From Hyphomicrobiales bacterium (lineage in GTDB: Bacteria > Pseudomonadota > Alphaproteobacteria > Rhizobiales > Aestuariivirgaceae): a DNA stretch of 64,000 nucleotides. The translations under genes were made by a program, and so were the position numbers. The DNA lies in the NCBI GenBank assembly GCA_025359045.1, contig JANYHN010000048.1, forward strand, positions 62,001 to 126,000. The letters run 5' to 3'. The notes under the pieces are model-generated. The model saw nothing but the letters and a program-made list of their open reading frames with translations. It ran no database searches and was not told the origin of the DNA. This document shows, piece after piece, positions 27,711-36,092 of the stretch. Numbering within the stretch: the first letter of the stretch is position 1; each line of letters starts with the position of its first letter.

Positions 27711-27971
27711 ATGTATAAATTAACAGAAGAGCAAATTGCCGAACTGCCACCGCAGGAAGCCAAACAAATGGCGCTGCGCTATATTCTCGAAGCATGGGAA
27801 GAGGCAATTTATGATGGTCTTGATCCGGATGCTATCGCAACTGCGGCGATTTTTGCTGCTCTGTCTGATATGATTGCCACTTATGGTGAAGAACCCGTGG
27901 CTGTGATGTGTGAGCGCTTGCCGGAACGTATTCGCTCAGGTGAGTTTACGGTGGGTAAGACCCACCAATAA
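27711..27971 (+). CDS. Small uncharacterised acidic protein
   Basis: I do not recognise this 86-residue protein. It is acidic and mostly alpha-helical in appearance, with a MALRYILEAWEEAIYDG stretch near residue 19 and a second helix AIATAAIFAALSDMIATYG near 43, and no cysteines beyond one, no signal peptide and no membrane segment. ATG 27711 is preferred over a TTG at 27660, which would add 17 weakly coding residues. It stands alone between the Nudix gene and the MFS transporter and is preceded by a perfect CtrA-type box, so a cell-cycle-regulated role is possible. Family assignment needs a profile search; none is claimed here. Confidence 0.7.
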   Translation: MYKLTEEQIAELPPQEAKQMALRYILEAWEEAIYDGLDPDAIATAAIFAALSDMIATYGEEPVAVMCERLPERIRSGEFTVGKTHQ

Positions 27972-28033
27972 GCATAGACACATTGCAAAAACTGGCACTA
28001 TTGCCATTTTGTCGAAGCGGTTAGAACGCTTTG

Positions 28034-29239
28034 ATGAATCATCTTCCGGATAGTCGTTACTCTTGGATCCGTCTTGCGGCGTCAATTGCACTGGCAACAA
28101 CGGGTGGCATTGGGCTTTGGGCTGGTGTGGTGGTATTGCCGTTTATTCAGGCTGACTTCCACGTTGACCGTGCGGGTGCTTCATTTCCCTACACGATGAC
28201 GATGATTGGCTTTGCCTTTGGCGGCATTTTATCGGGTAAGCTGGCTGATAAATTCGGCATCATGATTCCGATGATGATGAGCGGAGTGATGCTGTGCATT
28301 GGGTTTTTTGCGACTGCATTGGCTCCCAATTATTGGAGTTATGTGGCGACCTCAGCACTCATCATTGGTGCGCTGGGAAGTGGAACAACATTCGGGCCAC
28401 TGGTTGCTGATGTATCCTTATGGTTTCAAAAGCGACGCGGCATTGCTGTTGGTATCGTGGCATCGGGAAACTATTTAGCGGGTACGATTTGGCCTCCCCT
28501 GCTCACTTATCTCACTCAACAATATGGCTGGCGTTCTGCTTTTATGTTTATCGGCGTGGTTTGCGTCGTGATCATGGTGCCTTTGTCATTGATGTTGCGC
28601 GAGCGGGCATCATTGGTCGAACGCCCAAGTGCGGCCGCGACATCTCAAGGGGTCAAGGGCACGAATTTTCTGCAAGCCATTCTGATATTGGCGGGGATCT
28701 CCTGCTGCGTGGCTATGAGTATGCCACAGGTTCATATTTTGGCTTATTGTGGTGATCTTGGTTTTGACCGCGCAGTTGGCGCTCAGATGCTTTCGGTGAT
28801 GTTGGGCTTTGGCGTGGTGAGCAGGCTCGTTTCGGGCTACATGTCAGATCATATCGGCGGCATTGGCACATTGATCATCGGCTCGTTTCTGCAATGTTTG
28901 GCGTTGCTGTTCTACATTCCGTTCAACGGTTTGACTTCGCTTTATCTGGTGACGGCACTGTTTGGTCTGGCGCAGGGCGGAATCGTGCCGAGTTACGCTT
29001 TGATTGTGCGTGATCACTTCCCGGCCAAAGAAGCGGGCATTCGGATTTCCATGGTGCTCACGGCGACAGTATTGGGCATGGCTTTGGGCGGTTGGCTATC
29101 TGGTGTGATTTTTGATCATACGGGATCTTATAAGCTGGCGTTCTTGCACGGTGTCGCTTGGAATCTTTTGAATATGGCAATTGCGTTTTGGTTTTTGATT
29201 GGAAAGCTTCGGCCAAAGCAAAGTGCAGTTGCTGCATGA
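28034..29239 (+). CDS. MFS transporter (oxalate/formate or monocarboxylate antiporter-like)
   Basis: The 401-residue protein has twelve hydrophobic segments in two halves with a charged loop near residues 195-215, the layout of major facilitator transporters. The GKLADKFGI motif A after TM2 near residue 72 and a GYMSDHIGG counterpart near residue 270 are typical. Overall composition recalls the OxlT/monocarboxylate transporter group. ATG 28034 directly follows a TTG at 28031. It is monocistronic, ends before the convergent PadR gene, and no metabolic neighbour points to its substrate. A signal for sugar, acid or drug specificity is not visible. Confidence 0.85.
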   Translation: MNHLPDSRYSWIRLAASIALATTGGIGLWAGVVVLPFIQADFHVDRAGASFPYTMTMIGFAFGGILSGKLADKFGIMIPMMMSGVMLCIGFFATALAPNYWSYVATSALIIGALGSGTTFGPLVADVSLWFQKRRGIAVGIVASGNYLAGTIWPPLLTYLTQQYGWRSAFMFIGVVCVVIMVPLSLMLRERASLVERPSAAATSQGVKGTNFLQAILILAGISCCVAMSMPQVHILAYCGDLGFDRAVGAQMLSVMLGFGVVSRLVSGYMSDHIGGIGTLIIGSFLQCLALLFYIPFNGLTSLYLVTALFGLAQGGIVPSYALIVRDHFPAKEAGIRISMVLTATVLGMALGGWLSGVIFDHTGSYKLAFLHGVAWNLLNMAIAFWFLIGKLRPKQSAVAA

Positions 29240-29253
29240 AGTGGCAGCACAAA

Positions 29254-29874
29254 TTATTTCGATTCTAAAATCCGCTTTGCAGCTTCTTCTAGGATCGTTC
29301 TGACGCGTGTCTGCTCAGGCTGGTTCCAGCCACCTTGTTTGGCCATGATGGCATAGCGCAAGGTGTGGATGGCATGTACGATGCTTTCGGGTGGCCCATG
29401 ACTTTCAGCACCACCCGCCATAATATCAATCCGGGCCATTAAAGCTTTTACGTGTTCGGCGTTCTCAGCCAGCATTTGGCGGCCTACTAATGTGGCGCTG
29501 TAAGATTTCTTGGTGCTTCCAGCATCGGTGGTGCTGGCAATCAGTTCTTGTTCCTCAAGCAATGTCAGCGTGGGATAAATAGTGCCGGGGCTCGGCACAT
29601 AATTTCCCTGAAATTTTGCCTCTATCGTGCGAATCAAATCATAACCATGCGACGGTTTGTCGGCGATTAAAGCTAACAATAATAATCTTAAATCGCCTTG
29701 GCCAAACATGCGGGGCCCACGTTGGCCCCGTCCTGCAAAGGGGCCAAATGGAGGCCCTCCGGCCATTCCACCTTCCATCCATTTTCGCATGAAAGGCGGG
29801 CCGCCAAAGCCCGCTGCTTTGCGTTTCCAACCCCATTTAGGGCCATGTGGTTTACCTGCTTCGTCGTCTGTCAT
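29254..29874 (-). CDS. PadR-family transcriptional regulator
   Basis: The 206-residue protein has the PadR winged-helix domain from about residue 55 to 140, with LRLLLLALIADKPSHGYDLI followed by GTIYPTLTLLEEQELI near residues 95-120. Ahead of it is a 50-residue segment rich in G, P, R and W, and behind it a helical dimerisation tail. ATG 29874 is chosen over an extension to 29958. The gene follows the DUF2852-like gene by about 80 bases on the same strand and probably shares its promoter, where a 22-bp palindrome lies. PadR proteins usually repress their own operon and respond to small ligands or stress. The inducer is unknown. Confidence 0.85.
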   Translation of the reverse strand: MTDDEAGKPHGPKWGWKRKAAGFGGPPFMRKWMEGGMAGGPPFGPFAGRGQRGPRMFGQGDLRLLLLALIADKPSHGYDLIRTIEAKFQGNYVPSPGTIYPTLTLLEEQELIASTTDAGSTKKSYSATLVGRQMLAENAEHVKALMARIDIMAGGAESHGPPESIVHAIHTLRYAIMAKQGGWNQPEQTRVRTILEEAAKRILESK

Positions 29875-29954
29875 TTTATCATTCCATCGTCTTTTGAACG
29901 ATACCCTGCGCCGAAGCTTTGGCACAGGGGCATTTTGTGTGAGGTGTTTAAATA

Positions 29955-30452
29955 TCAAGCTGAGCCAGTTTCCGAATTCGGCTTTGCTTCACGTGCCGCT
30001 TGAAACTGGGCAAAGGCTTCAGCATCGCGTTTTGCCCTGGCAGCTGCGCGGTGTTCGGCGAACGCATGACGTGTCTCCCTTAACTCATTCAACACCTTGG
30101 ATGTGTGTTCATCCATGGCTGAATTGCCACTGGAGCGCATACCACGCCGTCCCATTCTGCCACCGATGCCACGATGGCCGCAGCGGCCACCTTGCGCAAA
30201 AGGTGTTGGCCCATCGGCATTTGCATAGCGCCGGCTATTCCAGAGGAAATAGCCAAGCGCGGCCAAACCGAGTGGCGGGAAAAGTGCTGTGCCAACTACG
30301 ACTGCCGCCAGTTTGCCAAGATGAAAGCCTGGCGTTGTGGCCCAGTCGAAGCCGCCACGGCCCTGACGAAAATCCCCACCATAGTTATGGTGTGAGAAGC
30401 TATTGTTTTCGGTGTTGGTTTCAGAATTAGCGTGTTCATTTTGGTTTGTCAT
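29955..30452 (-). CDS. DUF2852-like membrane-anchored protein
   Basis: The 165-residue protein resembles the DUF2852 family. A hydrophobic segment of about 20 residues, LAAVVVGTALFPPLGLAALG near residue 45, probably crosses the inner membrane once. It is preceded by an N- and H-rich region and followed by a glycine-arginine-rich stretch (GGRCGHRGIGGRMGRRGM) and a charged coiled tail rich in A, E and R. ATG 30452 follows AAAGGA at a good spacing; the frame is open to 30524. It heads a unit with the padR gene. Such small proteins are common in Hyphomicrobiales and their role is unknown. Confidence 0.68.
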   Translation of the reverse strand: MTNQNEHANSETNTENNSFSHHNYGGDFRQGRGGFDWATTPGFHLGKLAAVVVGTALFPPLGLAALGYFLWNSRRYANADGPTPFAQGGRCGHRGIGGRMGRRGMRSSGNSAMDEHTSKVLNELRETRHAFAEHRAAARAKRDAEAFAQFQAAREAKPNSETGSA

Positions 30453-30478
30453 AATCATTCCTTTCATTTGTACGACAT

Positions 30479-30500
30479 GTCTTAAGATATATCGTAAGAC
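30479..30500. promoter_or_regulatory. 22-bp near-perfect palindrome, candidate PadR operator
   Basis: GTCTTA (30479-30484) and TAAGAC (30495-30500) are perfect inverted repeats flanking a GATATATC core that is itself palindromic. Across all 22 positions only one symmetric pair mismatches. It lies 27 bases before the DUF2852-like start codon, in the only promoter region of the DUF2852-padR unit. PadR proteins bind dyads of this size near their own promoters. Binding is inferred from place and symmetry. Confidence 0.6.
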
Positions 30501-30652
30501 TGTATTTTCAAGTGGGGTGACCATGAAATATTTTTCGGCGGTTGCTTTTCCGATGCGTACCCTAGGTGTTAAAGTTCTGAAACTCTAACCTTATCGTTTC
30601 TTGGGACTTGACCTTAAGCTGTTCAGCGGCTTTGTTGCGTTGCAACAGGATT

Positions 30653-33313
30653 ATGACGAAAACAGTAACTCAATATCTGGCACAGTTCGGCAAGTTTGGA
30701 GCTGAAGGCGCAAAACTCGGCGCTGGCGCATTGGGCCAGAAGGGCGAAGCTTTGTGTGAGATGGCAAAGTTGGGTCTGGCTGTTCCTCCAGGGTTTGTTT
30801 TGACCGTCGAAACTGCAAAGTTAATTGCGGGAGGGCAAGCAACATTTGAGATTAAGCAGCAGATCGTTTTGGCCTTAGAGCGATTGGCGGAAGAGACGGG
30901 TTGTTCGCTCGGCGACTATAAGAATTTATTATTGTTGGCCGTGAGACCTTCAACGCCGATGGCCCTGCCCGGAACTTTGGAAGCCGTTTTGAACCTGGGG
31001 CTCAACGACGAAACAGTCGAAGGTCTTGCCAAATTTTCAGGTGATCCTGGTTTTGCACATGAGTGCTATCGCCGCTTTATTCAGAATTATGCACATGTGG
31101 TGATGGGTGATGACCCTGCGGCTTTTGAAGATTTGCTTGGCCTGTTTATTGAAGAACGCGGTTATGTTTCAGCAACTGAAATAAAAGGTTCTGATGGGCG
31201 TGAATTAACAGCAAGGTTTAAATCGCAGCTTGAGGCGCATGATAACCAAGTGTTTCCGCAAGACGTGCATGAGCAGCTTTGGCATACCATCGTGGCTTTG
31301 GTGCGCGGTTGGAATGGACCGCGTGCAAAGACGCACCGCAAGCTTCATGGGGCCGATGCTGGTGCGGGTTTGGCGATAGTCGTGCAGGCGATGGTGTTTG
31401 GAAACCAACCAGAGCTTTCTGGCGCCGGACACGCATCTTCGCGTCACCCTCAATCGGGCGAACTCGTGATGCAGGGCGAATATCTGGCCGATGCGCAAGG
31501 ACCTGATTTAGTTGCGAGGTTGCGGCACAGTTTACCCTTACGCAACGGCGACACATCTTTGGAGACTGTGCTTCCTGTGGCCTTTCAAGAATTGCGCGCG
31601 GGCTTGTTTAAGTTGGAACAATTAAGGCGCGATGCAGTAGAGATAGATTTTACAATTGCACAAGGCCAACTTTGGTTTCTGGATGCTAAACCTGCTCGGC
31701 GCACCACTGCAGCGGCAATTAAAATTGTGGCCGATATGGTGCGCCAGAATTTGATGACTGAGCATGAAGCCCTATTGCGGATTGATCCTCTATCACTGGA
31801 TCAATTGCTGCACTCGACATTGGCTTCAGACACCAAGCGCGAAATAATAGCCGTTGGGCTGCCTGCATCTCCCGGTGCTGCATCTGGCATGATTATTTTT
31901 GACGCCGAAGAAGCTCGACTTCTTGTGGGCCAAGGCCTTCATGTGATTTTGGTACGGCCCGAAACTTCGCCTGAAGATATTAAGGGGGTGCATGTTGCAG
32001 ACGGTGTTTTGACCACACGCGGCGGCATGACATCTCACGCCGCTGTCATTGCGCGTGGCATGGGAAAGCCTTGCGTGGCGGGTGCTTCATCATTGAAGAT
32101 TGATGCCGCCGAAGGAACACTGAAAGGGCCTGGGCTGACGCTCAAAAAGGGTGATGTGATCACTGTTGATGGCAGCACGGGTCAGGTTTTGAAAGGCGAA
32201 GTTGCAGTTGTGAAACCATCACTCTCAGGGGATTTTGCGATGTTCCTTGGATGGGCAGACAAAATACGCCGCATGAAAGTTAGAACTAATGCCGAGACGC
32301 CGCATGATGCAAAGATAGCCCGAGATTTTGGCGCTGAGGGTATTGGGCTTTCGCGCACTGAGCATATGTTCTTTGAAGGTGACCGGATTATTGCTATGCG
32401 CGAAATGATTTTGGCCGATAGTGAGCGCGATCGTCGCGCTGCCTTGGCCAAGATATTACCGGTTTTACGCGTTGATTTTGAAGCGTTGTTTGCGATCATG
32501 GCTGGTTTCCCAGTTTGTATTCGTTTGCTTGATCCGCCGCTGCACGAATTTCTGCCTTCGGCTGGAGATGACGTCGTCGGCATTGCCAAAGACTTGAAGA
32601 TTGATCCAGCAGCACTTCGTCGCCGTGTGGCTGAACTGCGCGAGCAAAACCCTATGTTGGGACATCGTGGTGTGCGGCTTTTGCTCAGCTATCCCGAAAT
32701 TACTGACATGCAGGCTCGAGCGATTTTTGAGGCTGCGGCCAATGTGGAGCGGCAGACCGGAGAGGCCCCCATCGCTGAGATTATGGTGCCGCTGGTTTCA
32801 TCGCGCGCTGAGCTTGATGCAGTGCGCAAACGGATTGACATGGTGGCGTCTGAAGTGCGCAAGGAAACAGGACAAGTTATTACCTATTTGGTCGGAACAA
32901 TGATCGAATTGCCGCGTGCAGCACTGAGGGCAGAGGACATTGCCAAGGCTGCTGAGTTTTTCTCCTTTGGCACAAATGATCTGACCCAGACTACATTTGG
33001 CATCAGCCGGGACGACTCGGCGCGGTTCATCGGCGAATACACAGCGCGAGGCATATTTACACATGATCCATTTATATCGTTGGATGTCGATGGGGTGGGA
33101 GAACTGATCAATTTTGCGGTGGAACGAGGCCGTTTGGGGCGGGCTGGCATTCATCTTGGAATATGTGGTGAGCATGGCGGCGATCCAGACTCAATCGAGT
33201 TTTGTGAGGCATCAGGGCTTGATTATGTGTCCTGTTCTCCCTTCCGCGTGCCCATTGCGCGGCTGTCCGCAGCCCAGGCAACGCTAAAAAATTCAGCAAA
33301 ATCAAATCATTAA
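30653..33313 (+). CDS. ppdK: Pyruvate, phosphate dikinase, with altered nucleotide-site residues
   Basis: The 886-residue protein has the three-domain PPDK layout: ATP-grasp (about 1-380), the phosphohistidine swivel domain with His462 in TTRGGMTSHAAVIARGMG, and a PEP/pyruvate barrel ending in GICGEHGGDPDSIEFCEA and YVSCSPFRVPIARL. It would interconvert PEP and pyruvate with ATP and phosphate. Length is normal. The N-domain is divergent: GGKG reads GQKG (28-31), and the nucleotide ligands known in the clostridial enzyme as D321, E323 and R337 are E330, D332 and K346 here, while the loop arginine R98 is kept. ATG 30653 has AGGA only two bases upstream, so the start is less sure. It is monocistronic and may be a PPDK-like paralogue with changed phosphate donor handling. 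Confidence 0.82.
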   Translation: MTKTVTQYLAQFGKFGAEGAKLGAGALGQKGEALCEMAKLGLAVPPGFVLTVETAKLIAGGQATFEIKQQIVLALERLAEETGCSLGDYKNLLLLAVRPSTPMALPGTLEAVLNLGLNDETVEGLAKFSGDPGFAHECYRRFIQNYAHVVMGDDPAAFEDLLGLFIEERGYVSATEIKGSDGRELTARFKSQLEAHDNQVFPQDVHEQLWHTIVALVRGWNGPRAKTHRKLHGADAGAGLAIVVQAMVFGNQPELSGAGHASSRHPQSGELVMQGEYLADAQGPDLVARLRHSLPLRNGDTSLETVLPVAFQELRAGLFKLEQLRRDAVEIDFTIAQGQLWFLDAKPARRTTAAAIKIVADMVRQNLMTEHEALLRIDPLSLDQLLHSTLASDTKREIIAVGLPASPGAASGMIIFDAEEARLLVGQGLHVILVRPETSPEDIKGVHVADGVLTTRGGMTSHAAVIARGMGKPCVAGASSLKIDAAEGTLKGPGLTLKKGDVITVDGSTGQVLKGEVAVVKPSLSGDFAMFLGWADKIRRMKVRTNAETPHDAKIARDFGAEGIGLSRTEHMFFEGDRIIAMREMILADSERDRRAALAKILPVLRVDFEALFAIMAGFPVCIRLLDPPLHEFLPSAGDDVVGIAKDLKIDPAALRRRVAELREQNPMLGHRGVRLLLSYPEITDMQARAIFEAAANVERQTGEAPIAEIMVPLVSSRAELDAVRKRIDMVASEVRKETGQVITYLVGTMIELPRAALRAEDIAKAAEFFSFGTNDLTQTTFGISRDDSARFIGEYTARGIFTHDPFISLDVDGVGELINFAVERGRLGRAGIHLGICGEHGGDPDSIEFCEASGLDYVSCSPFRVPIARLSAAQATLKNSAKSNH

Positions 33314-33374
33314 CCTAAAAGTTAATTTGGCGTTTATATGGCTTAAAAGTGGCTGGTTTGGGTTGTAGGCATGG

Positions 33375-33389
33375 TTAACCTATGCTAAA
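33375..33389. promoter_or_regulatory. Near-match to a CtrA-type box upstream of the SleB-like gene
   Basis: Bases 33375-33389 read TTAA, seven bases, TAAA, one base off the TTAA-N7-TTAA consensus. A second pair, TTAA with eight bases and TTAA, lies at about 33311-33326. Both precede the cell-wall hydrolase gene at 33434. Cell-wall enzymes are plausible CtrA targets, but these matches are imperfect and the gap is AT-rich. Confidence 0.3.
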
Positions 33390-33433
33390 CGACCCTGAGT
33401 TATAATATCAATCTGGGGTCGAAAGACTCGCGT

Positions 33434-34417
33434 GTGGGCAGGATCGGTATATTGGATCGTAAACAAAGTTTGAATAAGCGTCGGCAGTACGAAGATCTCA
33501 ATTCACTTGAGATTGCAGCACACCCGAAATCATCAATTCGTGATTTTGTACCAATGGCGTTTGCTGGTGTCATGCTTGTGACGGCTTTTGCATTTGCTGG
33601 GCACTACATTGGCCGCAATGCAGACGCGCATAATGCAATTGTAGAAGATATGGCGCCGCTTGTTATGCCAACGTCTGCCTTGGCAACGAAGGGTTCACTT
33701 TTGCCAGAAGGTGAAACATTTGCTTTGCTGAATGTAAAGTCGCTTCGTAATCAGACTGTTTTGATTGATGGCAAGGGTGATTTAGAGGGGCTTGATGTGA
33801 TCGAGCCTGTTCCGGTTCCAAAACCAAAACCCAAGACTGTAAAGATTGCCAAGATTGAGAAAGATGTCAGGATTACTCCGGCTTCGATTGATTTAAAGCA
33901 TCCCGATGAACCTGCCCCAGCTGTCAAGCGCATGGCGGTTGCTCCGGCGGAACCTGCTGTGGAACAGTCATTCAAGCTTGATAAAGCAACCAAGTTAAAG
34001 GTTGTGGCGCAGCGCCGTGTTCGTTTGGCGGAAGAAAATTGTTTGGCTCGTGCGGTTTATTTTGAATCGCGTTCTGAATCTGATCTCGGACAATTGGCTG
34101 TGGCCAAGGTTATTCTCAATCGCGTCAAAGCACCTGAGTACCCCAAATCAATTTGCGGCGTGGTTTACCAAGGTTCGGGATCACGTAATTCCTGCCAGTT
34201 TTCGTTTGCTTGTGACGGACTGCCAGATGATGTGAACCAGCCTGGTGCGTGGGCACATGCCAAGTCGATTGCTCAGCGAGCTATTTCTGGCGATCCCGCG
34301 ATTGCCATGATGGGTTCTGCCACTAATTATCATGCTGATTATGTGAAACCACGTTGGGCCAAGACGATGCGTCGGCTCGCTCGTATTGGCCACCACATTT
34401 TCTACGCTGGCGGCTAA
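33434..34417 (+). CDS. Membrane-anchored cell-wall hydrolase, SleB type
   Basis: The 327-residue protein has a short cytoplasmic N-terminus, one membrane segment (about 41-60, DFVPMAFAGVMLVTAFAFAG), a periplasmic linker rich in K, P and V to about residue 190, and a C-terminal SleB/Hydrolase_2 domain. In that domain ENCLARAVYFESRSESDLGQ near 197, AVAKVILNRV near 218 and the CQFSFACDGLPD segment near 255 are the family marks, the glutamate of the YFES segment being the likely catalytic acid. These proteins cut peptidoglycan glycan strands. The start is GTG at 33434. It is monocistronic and converges with the phosphatase-like gene, overlapping it by 4 bases. Confidence 0.83.
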   Translation: MGRIGILDRKQSLNKRRQYEDLNSLEIAAHPKSSIRDFVPMAFAGVMLVTAFAFAGHYIGRNADAHNAIVEDMAPLVMPTSALATKGSLLPEGETFALLNVKSLRNQTVLIDGKGDLEGLDVIEPVPVPKPKPKTVKIAKIEKDVRITPASIDLKHPDEPAPAVKRMAVAPAEPAVEQSFKLDKATKLKVVAQRRVRLAEENCLARAVYFESRSESDLGQLAVAKVILNRVKAPEYPKSICGVVYQGSGSRNSCQFSFACDGLPDDVNQPGAWAHAKSIAQRAISGDPAIAMMGSATNYHADYVKPRWAKTMRRLARIGHHIFYAGG

Positions 34418-34911
34418 GGGTTTAGGATAAACGGTCTTCCTTCATAGGCGTTTTCACCTCTGCCGATTGCCTCCACCGCTTTTAACATTCGTCCTTTACG
34501 GCCAAGCAGATGATCGACTTGGGTTGTTATCAACCTATTTGGAGTTGCTGATGGCGAGGCCGCACGCAGCTCTTGAGCTAATTCCATCTCATCATCTTGG
34601 GGACGAAGAATACAAAGTGCAGCAAATGCTGACGCCGTTGAACGGCTGATACCAGCCCAACAATGGATCAACATGGGCTGCTGCTGATCCCAATTTTCGA
34701 TGAATGAAATCAGTCGTTTTGCGTCTTGTTCACGCGGCGAGATAAGACCCGGTGTATCAGCGTTGATGTCGTTGAACGTAAGTTTTAGATGATTGTCGAT
34801 GCCACTATAGCTGGGATGCGCGGTTTCAGGCCCCAGGATGCCGATCACCGATTTTGCCCGATGCAGATTAATTTGTGATTGAGCGACATGCAGTCCGCAA
34901 ACGATGATCAT
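34414..34911 (-). CDS. Dual-specificity/tyrosine protein phosphatase-like protein
   Basis: The 165-residue protein carries the CX5R phosphatase signature in HCWAGISRS near residues 81-89, with the nucleophile cysteine and P-loop arginine both present. An upstream HPSYSGIDNHLKL region and a following helical half complete a small cysteine phosphatase of the dual-specificity or tyrosine type. Start overlaps the stop of the HD-domain gene by 4 bases, so they share an operon with tag and ygfZ. Substrate could be protein phosphotyrosine, a nucleotide or a phosphoinositide-like compound; sequence does not decide. Confidence 0.78.
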   Translation of the reverse strand: MIIVCGLHVAQSQINLHRAKSVIGILGPETAHPSYSGIDNHLKLTFNDINADTPGLISPREQDAKRLISFIENWDQQQPMLIHCWAGISRSTASAFAALCILRPQDDEMELAQELRAASPSATPNRLITTQVDHLLGRKGRMLKAVEAIGRGENAYEGRPFILNP

Positions 34912-35504
34912 GAGTTAAGCCTTTTGAATGCCGATAGATAAAGCGCTGCTGCATCATTTGTGCGGAGAGTTTCAAGCGCGTGGAATTTTTTATCTCCCGA
35001 CAGGCCTTTGGGGCGGCCAAAGAATTTTTCGGCTTCGGGGATGGAAAATCCTGCGAGCTGCGTGGCCTCTAAATAAGCGGCCATTTTATCGGCTTGTTTA
35101 ACAAGGGCCTCAATTTCAACGGTGGCCTTCTGCGGCAGACCAAAGCGGATATGGATTGCCGCCATCAGGCGGTGTTCGAAAGCCTTATAGTCCACGCCCA
35201 ATGCCGCTTTGAAGGGCGATATCATATCTCCGATCACATATTCGGGTGCATCATGCAGAAGTGCTACAAGGCGCAGTTGTTTGCTTGGCCTTTCATTACA
35301 ATGGGCGAAAATTTGTTCGACCAGCACGCAATGCTGCGCCACGGAAAATGCGTGGTCACCTTTGGTTTGGCCATTCCAGCGCGCCACGCGCGCGAGGCCG
35401 TGAGCGATGTCTTCGATTTCTATATCAAGCGGCGACGGATCAAGCAGATCCAATCTGCGGCCTGATAGCATGCGTTGCCAAGCTCTGGGAGCAGCGTCAG
35501 CCAT
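34908..35504 (-). CDS. HD-domain phosphohydrolase (YfbR-like)
   Basis: The 198-residue protein is an HD-domain phosphohydrolase. Metal ligands are visible as the histidine in HAFSVAQHC near residue 47, the HD pair in LLHDAPEYVIGD near 80, and a later aspartate. The set matches the YfbR/5'-deoxynucleotidase-like group. It follows the 3-methyladenine glycosylase by a few bases and overlaps the phosphatase gene by 4, all leftward. A dNMP phosphatase role would suit a nucleotide-repair operon but is inferred. Confidence 0.82.
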   Translation of the reverse strand: MADAAPRAWQRMLSGRRLDLLDPSPLDIEIEDIAHGLARVARWNGQTKGDHAFSVAQHCVLVEQIFAHCNERPSKQLRLVALLHDAPEYVIGDMISPFKAALGVDYKAFEHRLMAAIHIRFGLPQKATVEIEALVKQADKMAAYLEATQLAGFSIPEAEKFFGRPKGLSGDKKFHALETLRTNDAAALYLSAFKRLNS

Positions 35505-36092
35505 TTAGCGCGCCAGTTTCTTGACCGCCTCATGGCGATGGCACTCGACCATGTGGTCATTGAAAAATCCGGTGGCTTGGATGAAAGCATAGACGATGGT
35601 GGGGCCGACGAATTTGAAGCCCTTTTGCTTTAGGTCCTTTGAAATTTTTTCGGCGAGAGGCGTTTTGCCCGGCACGTCTTTCATTGAATTGAATGTGTTC
35701 ACCACGGGTTTTCCATCGACAAAATCCCAGAGATATCTAGAAAAATCTTCAATCTTCAAATAGGCTTGCGCATTGAGCACTGTGCCTTCAATTTTCAAAC
35801 GATTGCGCACGATGCCCGTATTTTGCATCAGCGCATCTTTTTTGTGGCGGTCGTAAGTGATGATTTTTTCGGGTACGAAGCCGTCAAAAGCTTCACGGAA
35901 ATTTTCGCGTTTGCGCAAAATCGTGATCCAGCTGAGGCCTGCCTGGAAGCCATCCAGGATTAGTTTTTCAAAAAGTGCGCGTGAATCATATTCAGGTACA
36001 CCCCAATCCGTGTCGTGATAATGCACATAGAGCGGGTCAGTTCCGCACCAGCTGCAACGGTGAATTCCATCTTCGTGTTCTATTGCAGTCAT
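35505..36092 (-). CDS. tag: DNA-3-methyladenine glycosylase I
   Basis: The 195-residue protein removes 3-methyladenine from DNA to start base-excision repair. The N-terminal HRCSWCGTDPLYVHYHDTDWG near residues 11-31 has the Zn-binding CxxC pair and the conserved WG, and LILDGFQAGLSWITILRKRE follows near 44. C-terminal ATGFFNDHMVECHRH supplies the last zinc ligands. Length fits the family. It overlaps the YgfZ gene by 4 bases and abuts the HD-domain gene, so it belongs to a four-gene leftward unit ending with the phosphatase. No residue seems missing. Confidence 0.93.
   Translation of the reverse strand: MTAIEHEDGIHRCSWCGTDPLYVHYHDTDWGVPEYDSRALFEKLILDGFQAGLSWITILRKRENFREAFDGFVPEKIITYDRHKKDALMQNTGIVRNRLKIEGTVLNAQAYLKIEDFSRYLWDFVDGKPVVNTFNSMKDVPGKTPLAEKISKDLKQKGFKFVGPTIVYAFIQATGFFNDHMVECHRHEAVKKLAR

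Noticed and set aside
29657-30430. A 257-codon open frame on the plus strand across the padR and DUF2852-like genes
   Set aside because: It is antisense to two well-supported genes and its Pro/Arg/His-rich protein follows from the G-rich composition of those genes. No start signal or family feature is seen.
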